A stretch of 21,081 nucleotides of DNA from a virus. Positions 12,860 through 19,753 of this stretch are shown piece by piece. A program made the translations under genes and the position numbers. Location of the stretch: IMG/VR virus record IMGVR_UViG_3300006057_000006, positions 1 to 21,081 of that record; one strand, 5' to 3'. The notes beneath the pieces were generated by a model. That model was not told the origin of the DNA. It made no database searches and was given only the letters and a program-made list of their open reading frames with translations. Each line of letters opens with the position of its first letter. Position 1 is the stretch's first letter.

Positions 12860-15800
12860 ATGGCCGATACTCAGGTAACAATCCTAATTACCGCGATCGA
12901 TGAAGCGTCCCAAGCATTCAAAAGCGTGCTTGACAATAGCGAATCGATGGCGAGCAAATTGTCAAAAACTGCCAACACCCTAGGCGAGTTAGGGGAAATA
13001 GCGACGGATTTTACCGAGCCGCTAGCCAAGGGATTAAAAGCCTCAAAATCTGCTGCGATCGACTTTGAATCGGGCATGGCAGAAGTGCGGAAGACCACCG
13101 GGTTAAGTGCCGCACAAACTGCCGAATTAGGCAATGAAATCAAGAAGCTGTCGAGGACAATTCCACTCACTACTGAGGAATTGACAAACATCGGTGTAGC
13201 AGCAGGACAGTCAGGAATAGCCATGAAGGATATTCCCAACTATGTAAAAGATATTTCTAAAGCTTCTGTTGCTCTTGCTGTCGATACAGACAAAGCAGGT
13301 TTGGCATTTGGTCGGCTGGCTAATATCTACGGAATGTCCACCAATGAAATACCCAAATTAGCAGCAGCAATCAATGTACTTGGAGACAGTTCAGTCGCAT
13401 CAGAAAAGGAAATTTTAAACGTAATTATGCGGACGGCCGCACTCAGCAAGCAAGCCAATTTGACCGCTAAAGATAGCGCTGCTTTGGGTGCTTCGTTTGT
13501 GAGTTTGGGCATGGCTCCCAGTGTCGCAGCAACCGCAATTAACGCACTTTTGAGTAGAATGACCACTGCCGAAATTCAATCAGCGAAATTCCAGCAAGGA
13601 CTTGCTATGATTGGGATGACGGGCAAAGAGTTGCAAAATATGACCTCTAAAGACGGCGCTCAGGCTATTTTCGCTCTAGGGGCTGCTGTTGACAAATTAG
13701 ACCCGCAAGAAAGAGCCAAAGCAATCGGCTTAATGTTTGGCGCGGAACACTCCGATAACGTGGGGATATTCTTGGATCGGATGGACGTATTTAAGCAGTC
13801 TCTCGGAAGCGTTGCCAATGACCAATCTAACGTAAATAGATACAATGAAGTATTTGCGACGCAACTCGACACAACAGCGTCAAAAATGCAAATCCTTAAT
13901 AATAGTTTTCAGGAATTAGCCATTGAAATAGGCACGGCATTGTTGCCTGCAATCAAAGCTTTTGCAGCATTTTTAACGCCAATTATCAACAAAGTAACTG
14001 AGTTTGCAGCCAAGCACCCCAACATCGTTCGACTGGGTTCTGCACTTGCTGGTTTGGCTATTTCTTTAGGGCCTCTGTTGTTTGGACTGTCGGCACTGGT
14101 AAAAGCTTGGAGTTTATTCAGCGCTGGCATCCCAATTGTTGCAGCACTAAGCAATAAATTCTTAGGTGTGGGCAATCCCATATCTAAGATGCTCAATTGG
14201 CTGGCAGGAACCAACCAAAGATTGCTGGGAATTGGCAAGGCTTCTGATGCAATTACCCCGCCGGATCTGATGGGCAAAATGGGTAAGTTACCCAAGATCG
14301 AGGAATGTTTGCCAGTTTGTATTTGCCCTAAGATTTGCGATGATTTTGAGGCAAAATTAAAGGCATTAGCAGCAAAGATTGAGTATTGTATTCCAATTTG
14401 TATTTGCCCTGAAATCTGTACGGAAGGCGGGAAATTGCCTGATATCAGCAAAAAACCGACTGCCGATACCAGTACGGGAGAACTGGCTAAAGCATTACCA
14501 AAACCAGAACCCGCACCAATAGCAGCAGCAACAGAGGTAAAAGCAGAACCGGAGAAAGTAGCAGAAAAAACAGCAGAGAAACAGGGGCTATCTTTACCAC
14601 AAATAGCCATGTTAGTTGCTGCATTGGGTGCAACTGTTCTGGCGGTACAAAAGCTCACTGATAGCAACGCTGGATTAGGCGAGAAAGTAGTCAGCGCTGC
14701 AACTGCAATCGGTGCGGGAACGGCTGCGAAAGAAATGTTAAAGACCAAAACACCGCAAGAAGAGGCGACAGAACTAGCAGATATCCAACAGCAAGCAGCG
14801 CAGCAGCTAGGAGCAACGCAGTTAGAAATAGCGAACAAATTATCAACAACTCAACTGGCTAACGCGCAAGAATTAGCCAAACAAACGCAGGCAAATCAGC
14901 TAGCAGAAATAGCCACAGCGGATAAGATTGCTGCGGGTAAATTGCTCGCACAACAAGCCTCAAATCAATTAGCAACCCAACAACTGCAAACCCAACTAGC
15001 AGCGCAAAAAGCGGCTGCTGCAATTGAAACTGAGAAAGCGCGATTGATTGCCCAGCAGCAAGTCGCCGCCACTGCAACCCAGTCGATGATGCAGGCCGCC
15101 ACCAAGTCTCACACCGCAGTAACTGATGTTGCAGGTGCTCAGCAAGTAGGAATGCAGCAGAATATTGCAGCCCAGCAAGTAGCCGCGACTCAGCTAAAAT
15201 CCGACGCCGATCGCAGGCAGGCGCAGGAACAAGCGGCCCAAAAAGCGGCGATGGCTGCTGAGGAAAAGAGGCAGGAAGCGGCAAAAATTGCTGCTGAGAG
15301 AAAAGCGGAAGACGATCGAAATTTTGTACCGGTTGAAGATTCCGAAGGGCCGACACGATCGGAAATGCGATCGCAACCCGCTCAAAAATCTGGTGGCGGT
15401 ATTGGCGGCTTTCTGAAAAATGCAGCTTTGCTTGGGGCTGGTGCTGTTGGATTGGGTGGTGTTGCTTATGCTGTTTCTAAAGTTGCAGGGGGTTTGGGCG
15501 GTGTTGTGGGCGGGTTGGTGAATGCAACTAAAGGTGTAGCTGGTGCTGTCAGCGGCGTAACAGGGGCAATTTCTAAAGGGAATGCTATAGCCAGAGGTGC
15601 GGGTGAGGTTGCGGGCGGGGCGATCGGTACAGGTGTTAGAGGAATCGGGGCCGCCAGTTCCGTAGCCAGAGGCGCGGGTGAGGTTGCAGGCAGTTCAATC
15701 GGCGGGGTAATCAAAAGCTACGGCGCGGTCATGGATGCAGCCAAAAATTCAGGCGCTGCCGTGGGACAGGCGATGGGTAGCGCTATAAAAGGTACTCAAT

Positions 15801-16795
15801 CACTGAGTCAGGCCGCCAGTTCAGCAGGTAGCGGTATCGCCGGGGCATTTGGCAAGGCAGGGGCATCGATGGCTGGCAGTGCGGCAAAAGTTGGGGAAGC
15901 TGCTACGGGTGCGGTAGCGAATACTGCCTCAGCTTGGAGCCAAGTGCAAAAAGCAGCATCCGTAACAGGGACTGCAATGAAAGGTGCTAGCGGGGCGATC
16001 GGTAGTGTGCTCGCACCTGCAAAGACCGGGACGGCTGGTTTGCTTTCGGGATTGGGCAACTCGGTATCGGGAATAGCCAGCGGGGCAAAAGGGGCAATTT
16101 CCAGCGCGGTTGATGTTGCGAGCAAGTTTGCAGCATCGCCTGCAAGTAAACTGATTTTACCTGTGGCTACCAGTGCCGCCGGGGCTGCGGGTGCTGCACA
16201 AATAGCTGGTAGCACAGAGCCGCCCGCAACTCCCATGCCCAAAAATGAGATTGCCAAATTCACCAGGGCAAGTACGGCACCAGAAATTACACCTGCATCG
16301 GAATTAGCCAGTCAGTCGGCTGCGGTAGCTCAAAATAATATTGTTCCTCTGGTTAGATCGAGCAGAGAAAGCGGTAAAGCGATTGCTGGGGAATTAGCCA
16401 AAGGGATAGAGGAAAGCAAGCCGCAGGCAGAGTTAGCAGCCGCTGGATTGGCTCAATCAGTAAGTAGTTACCTGCCAAGATCGCCCGCAGAGAAAGGGCC
16501 GCTTTCAGATTTAGACCAAACTGGTTTTGGACTGACTCAGGAATTTATCAAAGGCATTGATGGCAGTGCGATTCAAAATAAGTTTGAAGAGGTGATGAAT
16601 CCGCCGTCAAAATTTGCTGGCATGGATATGGGTGGCAGTGGTGGCAATAGTTCTAGCAATGCAGTGTATTCGCCTACTTACAATTTATCAGGCACACCAC
16701 CTGAGAATTTTATCGCTGAGCTAGAGAAACACGACCGCAAGTTTGTTGAATGGTTGCAGCAGACTCAGGAGCGGTTCAATCGGGGGAGGTATTAG
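12860..16795 (+). CDS. Tail tape measure protein
   Basis: 1311 residues, the longest gene. Residues about 70-370 match the TP901-type tape measure core (ESGMAEVRKTTGLS, LSRTIPLTTEELTNIGVAAGQSG, ASVALAVDTDKAGLAFGRLA, IYGMSTNEIPKLAAAINVLGD, NVIMRTAALSKQANLT, FVSLGMAPSVAATAINALLSRMT). Hydrophobic segments follow near 385-430. Residues 483-493 and 510-520 each read C-x-P-x-C-I-C-P-x-I-C, an unusual duplicated cysteine motif. About 600-840 is an A/Q-rich coiled coil, and 850-1130 a G/A-rich hydrophobic repeat region. The C-terminus ends in charged FIAELEKHDRKFVEWLQQTQERF. It sets tail length; at about 0.15 nm per residue, roughly 195 nm. It stands alone between two P63C-like cassettes. Confidence 0.85.
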   Translation: MADTQVTILITAIDEASQAFKSVLDNSESMASKLSKTANTLGELGEIATDFTEPLAKGLKASKSAAIDFESGMAEVRKTTGLSAAQTAELGNEIKKLSRTIPLTTEELTNIGVAAGQSGIAMKDIPNYVKDISKASVALAVDTDKAGLAFGRLANIYGMSTNEIPKLAAAINVLGDSSVASEKEILNVIMRTAALSKQANLTAKDSAALGASFVSLGMAPSVAATAINALLSRMTTAEIQSAKFQQGLAMIGMTGKELQNMTSKDGAQAIFALGAAVDKLDPQERAKAIGLMFGAEHSDNVGIFLDRMDVFKQSLGSVANDQSNVNRYNEVFATQLDTTASKMQILNNSFQELAIEIGTALLPAIKAFAAFLTPIINKVTEFAAKHPNIVRLGSALAGLAISLGPLLFGLSALVKAWSLFSAGIPIVAALSNKFLGVGNPISKMLNWLAGTNQRLLGIGKASDAITPPDLMGKMGKLPKIEECLPVCICPKICDDFEAKLKALAAKIEYCIPICICPEICTEGGKLPDISKKPTADTSTGELAKALPKPEPAPIAAATEVKAEPEKVAEKTAEKQGLSLPQIAMLVAALGATVLAVQKLTDSNAGLGEKVVSAATAIGAGTAAKEMLKTKTPQEEATELADIQQQAAQQLGATQLEIANKLSTTQLANAQELAKQTQANQLAEIATADKIAAGKLLAQQASNQLATQQLQTQLAAQKAAAAIETEKARLIAQQQVAATATQSMMQAATKSHTAVTDVAGAQQVGMQQNIAAQQVAATQLKSDADRRQAQEQAAQKAAMAAEEKRQEAAKIAAERKAEDDRNFVPVEDSEGPTRSEMRSQPAQKSGGGIGGFLKNAALLGAGAVGLGGVAYAVSKVAGGLGGVVGGLVNATKGVAGAVSGVTGAISKGNAIARGAGEVAGGAIGTGVRGIGAASSVARGAGEVAGSSIGGVIKSYGAVMDAAKNSGAAVGQAMGSAIKGTQSLSQAASSAGSGIAGAFGKAGASMAGSAAKVGEAATGAVANTASAWSQVQKAASVTGTAMKGASGAIGSVLAPAKTGTAGLLSGLGNSVSGIASGAKGAISSAVDVASKFAASPASKLILPVATSAAGAAGAAQIAGSTEPPATPMPKNEIAKFTRASTAPEITPASELASQSAAVAQNNIVPLVRSSRESGKAIAGELAKGIEESKPQAELAAAGLAQSVSSYLPRSPAEKGPLSDLDQTGFGLTQEFIKGIDGSAIQNKFEEVMNPPSKFAGMDMGGSGGNSSSNAVYSPTYNLSGTPPENFIAELEKHDRKFVEWLQQTQERFNRGRY
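15588..15691 (+). repeat. Direct repeat in the G/A-rich part of the tape measure
   Basis: 29-base units at 15588-15616 and 15663-15691 differ at two positions, period 75 bases (25 codons), both encoding ARGAGEVAG. This suggests recent unit duplication within the tape measure, a way for tail length to change. Confidence 0.65.
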
Positions 16796-16805
16796 GCAGC
16801 AAAAA

Positions 16806-16827
16806 ACCGCCCGGAGGCGGTGTTTTT
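16806..16827. terminator. Bidirectional terminator after the tape measure
   Basis: ACCGCC (16806-16811), CGGA, GGCGGT (16816-16821), then GTTTTT on the plus strand; on the minus strand the stem is followed by TTTTTT. Serves the tape measure and the convergent P63C-like gene. Confidence 0.78.
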
Positions 16828-16858
16828 AACAGTGGTGACAATTTGTCACTACTGTTAA
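16826..16858. repeat. 33-base near-perfect palindrome
   Basis: TTAACAGTGGTGACAA (16826-16841), T, TTGTCACTACTGTTAA (16843-16858); the one mismatch is a G-U pair in plus-strand RNA. It contains the stop codon of the convergent P63C-like gene and abuts the terminator stem. It may be a second hairpin in termination or a protein-binding dyad. Confidence 0.65.
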
Positions 16859-17658
16859 TTTAAATCGAGTTCAATTTGAATCGCTTCACCAAAGCGATTT
16901 TGCATCAACTGCCAAAACTGAAATTCAGAGAAAGACACTTTCAAAAGCGTTCCAATTTCGTCAATATGACGCTGCAACAAAGCTTCATCGATATCCGGTA
17001 CAAAGTGTTCGTAGTGGTAGTTTTCGCGGTGGCGTCCGTCAACAATTGGGTTGACTTGGTTGAGGCGATCGGTGCAAGGTTTGCCAAAGAAGTTATACAC
17101 GGAGCGGCGGATAAAATTAGCCATCGGGTAGCCTTGCCAGTTGTAGCCAGTCACCCGACAAGCATGAGTTTGCCAGTCTTTATTGAAGTGGATAGGACGG
17201 GTTTTATCGGCAGTTTCGCTGATGATGCGATCGATTGTGCTGCGAGCAATTTGGGATGATTGGTATTGCTCAGGTAGCCAGCCGGTCACAGCTTGGATGT
17301 AGCTGGTTAGACCGATAACCCCGGTAAGCTGATCTATTTCTTGCGCTTGCTCAGAACCAGAATAAGCGTAGTGCTTGATAACTGCTGAGCAAAAACTAGC
17401 GTTATAGACGATCGCACCTGCGCCACGCTTTCCAGTCTTGACAATTTCAGTAACCAATTTTAAATCTTTACCTACAAAGGATTGCAGCCATTTTGAAGGT
17501 GATTTGGTAATCAATTGTTTTTCAAGCTTCAGTATTGCTGGATTTGTTACTCCACAAGCCCGTGCTAGCCCGCGTTGGCTCATGCCTGATTCACCCGTGG
17601 CTACTAGCGTGTAGTATTCAACGCCGTCGCGGTTAACTCGCAAAATGTTATTATTCAT
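16855..17658 (-). CDS. P63C-like regulatory protein, copy 3
   Basis: 267 residues. Residues 26-46 (MSQRGLARACGVTNPAILKL) are a clear helix-turn-helix; about 48-140 is a middle region with IVYNASFCSAVIKHYAY and LTSYIQAVTGWLPEQYQ. The C-terminal ~120 residues (DKTRPIHFNKDWQ, RVTGYNWQGYPMANFIRRSVYN, RLNQVNPIVDG, RENYHYEHF, HIDEIGTLLKVS, FWQLMQNRFGEAIQ) match the P63C pattern and are close to copy 2, while the N-terminus is unrelated to copy 2. The gene is convergent with the tape measure and divergent from the tail operon, the same arrangement as copy 2 on the other side of the tape measure. Domain shuffling around a conserved C-terminal domain is typical of phage antirepressor families; the DNA-binding role is inferred from the HTH. 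Confidence 0.68.
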   Translation of the reverse strand: MNNNILRVNRDGVEYYTLVATGESGMSQRGLARACGVTNPAILKLEKQLITKSPSKWLQSFVGKDLKLVTEIVKTGKRGAGAIVYNASFCSAVIKHYAYSGSEQAQEIDQLTGVIGLTSYIQAVTGWLPEQYQSSQIARSTIDRIISETADKTRPIHFNKDWQTHACRVTGYNWQGYPMANFIRRSVYNFFGKPCTDRLNQVNPIVDGRHRENYHYEHFVPDIDEALLQRHIDEIGTLLKVSFSEFQFWQLMQNRFGEAIQIELDLN

Positions 17659-17728
17659 GTGTTGACCTGCTGATTAGGTTGACCGCGCCGCTGGATCGTA
17701 AGTCCGAGCGGCACTTTCTAATATTCTA
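17659..17728 (-). promoter_or_regulatory. Leader of P63C-like copy 3
   Basis: Read on the minus strand: a -10-like TAGAAT (17728-17723; no convincing -35), a hairpin formed by 17714-17704 with 17694-17685 (GCCGCT/AGCGGC core), then GGTCAACCTA (17684-17675), AGG (17668-17666), TCAAC and the ATG. The order and several words match the leader of the Rha-like gene (1441-1498). Confidence 0.45.
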
Positions 17729-17736
17729 GCACCCCC

Positions 17737-17765
17737 CTGACAAACCCGGCTACCCCTGCTAGTAT
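17737..17765 (+). promoter_or_regulatory. Promoter pointing into the CRISPR-like repeats and tail operon
   Basis: CTGACA (17737-17742), exactly 17 bases, TAGTAT (17760-17765). Transcription would begin near 17773, about 8 bases before the first CRISPR-like repeat, leaving a 180-base leader before the gpU-like ATG. It is divergent from P63C-like copy 3. Confidence 0.45.
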
Positions 17766-17780
17766 CAATTCAAGCGCTGG

Positions 17781-17871
17781 TTAAACCCCTATCAGGGATT
17801 GAAACGAACTCTAAAGCTGTGCTTTGAATTCTATTTATTCTTTAAAATAAATTCCTATTAGGGATTGAAAC
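17781..17871 (+). CRISPR. Two CRISPR-repeat-like units in the tail operon leader
   Basis: CCTATCAGGGATTGAAAC ends at 17805 and CCTATTAGGGATTGAAAC ends at 17871; over 25 bases (17781-17805, 17847-17871) 21 positions agree, period 66 bases. The ATTGAAAC end and the CCT...AGG stem are typical of cyanobacterial CRISPR repeats and of the 8-nt crRNA handle. Similarity fades 5' of these 25 bases, shorter than a usual 36-37-base repeat, and there are only two units. The segment between them contains a hairpin, AAAGC-TGT-GCTTT (17813-17825). No cas gene is in the window. Could be a mini-array, a repeat mimic, or a decayed array. Confidence 0.5.
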
Positions 17872-17889
17872 AAATAAAAACTACAACTT

Positions 17890-17915
17890 AAAACCCCTTC
17901 ATTGACAGGGGCTTT
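17890..17915 (+). terminator. Weak terminator-like hairpin after the CRISPR-like units
   Basis: CCCCT (17894-17898), 8-base loop, AGGGG (17907-17911), extended by three A-T pairs beyond a mismatch; CTTTATCC follows. It could end a short RNA of about 140 nt starting near 17773, or attenuate the tail operon. On the minus strand the stem is followed by TTTTAAG. Confidence 0.4.
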
Positions 17916-17952
17916 ATCCTATGCGAGCATAAAACCACTCTCACATTTGACT

Positions 17953-18414
17953 ATGTTCGGAAGCTTTGGCTCAATCCCTATCAAGAAAGCCACGATGCTC
18001 AATAGATCGCGGTTTTTCCCTGTGGCTGAGGCTGATGTTGCTTTGGGCCTGCCTTCGCTACAAGTGGTAAGTCGAAAATTGGAAGATATCGAATTAGCAC
18101 TGAGTTTTTTTGGCGCAAGCACTGCCGATGATGTTGTGGCGTGGCAGAGAGTAGCCAGTAGCAGGGAGCCTGCTGTGTTCGTAATTGGGGGCAAACCACA
18201 GGGCAGATGGATTGTCACGGCGCTGACAGAAGAGATTAATCATGCAATCGGCGATCGCATAGTTGCCCAAAGGTTGCGTGTCACCTTCAAGGAAGAGGGC
18301 GCATTTTTGTGGGCGGGGAATTACAGCCCTTACGAGCCTCCACCTGTTGCGCGTCGGCAGGCTGAGCAAGGTCTGGGTGGTTTACTAGATGGATTAAAGG
18401 GATGGTTGGGATGA
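17953..18414 (+). CDS. gpU-like tail protein
   Basis: I chose the ATG at 17953 (153 residues); an upstream TTG lies within the leader hairpin. Sequence order follows P2 gpU: a short N-terminal strand (MFGSFGSIPI), RSRFFPVAEADVALGLPSLQVVSRKLEDIELALSF (in P2: W-x-x-x-x-R-V-G-R-x-P-x-x-Q-F-L...I-x-L-x-G), a helix-turn near DDVVAWQRVA, then PAVFVIGGKPQGRWIVTALTEEINH (P2: P-x-I-E-G-x-G-x-x-Y-G-x-Y-V-V-E-x-I), and RLRVTFKEEGAF, the closing strand. gpU completes the tail end at the neck. It is coupled to the next gene by ATGA. Confidence 0.72.
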   Translation: MFGSFGSIPIKKATMLNRSRFFPVAEADVALGLPSLQVVSRKLEDIELALSFFGASTADDVVAWQRVASSREPAVFVIGGKPQGRWIVTALTEEINHAIGDRIVAQRLRVTFKEEGAFLWAGNYSPYEPPPVARRQAEQGLGGLLDGLKGWLG

Positions 18415-19751
18415 TAACTTTTACCACTAGAGCGAACGATCGGTGGGATTTGATAGCCGGCGACTTGTGGCAGTTGCCAGAATTGGGGTGGGCAATTGCT
18501 GAGGCTAACCCCGATATTGCCGACAGCCTTGTCCTGAGAGCCGGGATAAGTCTTATTCTGCCAGAATTGCGATCGCTAAGGCGGCCGCTAACTGCGGCTA
18601 ATCCAGCGCGCGAGGATGATGGCGAGTTTCAGCAACTACCGCCACAACCACCGTCGCCGATCGTGCCTCCTAGTGGAGGGGGCGGATCGGTAGTGTTCCC
18701 AATTACCATTGCTCAGGGTGGTACGGGCGGGGTCACGGCTCAGGAAGCTTTGCAAAATCTGGGAGCGGTAGCCTTAGCCAGCGTGGGAGCGGTTGGGGGG
18801 ATTGCGGGGCTTGATGGCAGTGGCAAGGTGTCAGCGGCTAATTTGCCCCCGTTTCAATCGCCACTTACCTTCCCGATTGCTGTTAATCAAGGTGGTACGG
18901 GAGCCAACACGGCAGCAGCAGCAAGAGCGAATTTGGGGGCGATCGCGCTGAGTGATGTTCCGGCGTCAATTCCACCAAGCGCGATCGGGGTTTCTGTAGC
19001 TCCTTTGGTTAGCGGCTTGGTTCCTGTTAGCAACTTGCCGCTTTATCCAACACTTTCAAGTTTAGGGGGGATTCCACTTACTCAAAAAGGAGCTGTAAAT
19101 GGTGTTGCACCGCTTGATTTTAATAGTCTTGTTCCTTCTCTCAATCTTCCCCCATACCCCACACTTGCTAGTTTGGGTGCTTTGGCTGCTAGCAGTCGGG
19201 GTGCTGCTAATGGAGTAGCTCCTTTGAGTGCTGATGCGCTTGTCCCCGTAGCTAATCTTCCCCAATACCCCACACTAGCCAGCTTGGGCGCGGCTTCTTT
19301 GAGCGCCAATCAAACTTTTAGCGGTCTAAATAAATTTAGTGGTGTCTTTTCAGTCACAGGTTCGACCACAAATTTAATAGATTTAAATGTGGGAGCAATA
19401 GCCAATGCCTATTATTGGTTCAATCCTACAAATACAGCAAATGTAGGTCAAAGATTGTCCGATATCGTCAAAATTTCTAATGGAAATTTAGTCCTACGCC
19501 ATCTTACCGACAACTATTCTGCTGTTACTTTTCAGTGGCAATTTACCGCTTCGGGCAATCTTATTTGTCCCGGCATGGTACAAGCTGCAAGCTTTGCGTC
19601 AAATCCTACTGGCGCATCCTTTATCCCTGGTGGCTTCTATTACAATACTACTTTGGGTTGCTTAGTGTATTCGGGCGCGGGCCCGGCAGGATCGCCATCT
19701 GCGGGGACTATTAGCTGGCGCAGAATGGACACTAATGCAATTGTTACATAA
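18411..19751 (+). CDS. gpX-like LysM tail protein fused to a tail-fibre region
   Basis: Start at 18411 (ATGA overlap with gpU; an in-frame ATG at 18402 would add three residues). Residues 2-53 (FTTRANDRWDLIAGDLWQLPELGWAIAEANP...LRAGISLILPEL) are a gpX-type LysM-like domain; P2 gpX is only about 67 residues. A P/Q/G linker leads to two fibre motifs QGGTG..T...A..NLGA (about 101-120 and 158-177), then three repeats of VAPL...LVP..NLP.YPTL.SLG (about 195-294), and a beta-rich end to residue 446 with FYYNTTLGCLVYSGAG. QGGTG repeats are standard in phage fibre stalks. So a 446-residue protein seems to unite a tail-tip LysM module with a fibre. Gene order U-X-D as in P2 supports the gpX part. Confidence 0.7.
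   Translation: MITFTTRANDRWDLIAGDLWQLPELGWAIAEANPDIADSLVLRAGISLILPELRSLRRPLTAANPAREDDGEFQQLPPQPPSPIVPPSGGGGSVVFPITIAQGGTGGVTAQEALQNLGAVALASVGAVGGIAGLDGSGKVSAANLPPFQSPLTFPIAVNQGGTGANTAAAARANLGAIALSDVPASIPPSAIGVSVAPLVSGLVPVSNLPLYPTLSSLGGIPLTQKGAVNGVAPLDFNSLVPSLNLPPYPTLASLGALAASSRGAANGVAPLSADALVPVANLPQYPTLASLGAASLSANQTFSGLNKFSGVFSVTGSTTNLIDLNVGAIANAYYWFNPTNTANVGQRLSDIVKISNGNLVLRHLTDNYSAVTFQWQFTASGNLICPGMVQAASFASNPTGASFIPGGFYYNTTLGCLVYSGAGPAGSPSAGTISWRRMDTNAIVT
18993..19291 (+). repeat. Three repeats in the gpX-fibre gene
   Basis: Units near 18993-19065, 19101-19180 and 19212-19291 encode VAPL...LVP..NLP.YPTL.SLG. Units 2 and 3 keep CCCCACACT and further stretches at DNA level. Expansion or loss of units would change fibre length. 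Confidence 0.6.
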
Positions 19752-19753
19752 AT

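Noticed and set aside
13909-15356. Long minus-strand frames opposite the tape measure
   Set aside because: They mirror the A/Q/K-rich tape measure codons, giving A/S/L-rich products without motifs; the plus-strand product is a clear tape measure.
17889-17920. Possible third CRISPR-like repeat
   Set aside because: It shares AAACCCCT and a GGGG stretch, but lacks the ATTGAAAC end and falls 40 rather than 66 bases after the second unit; it reads better as a hairpin.
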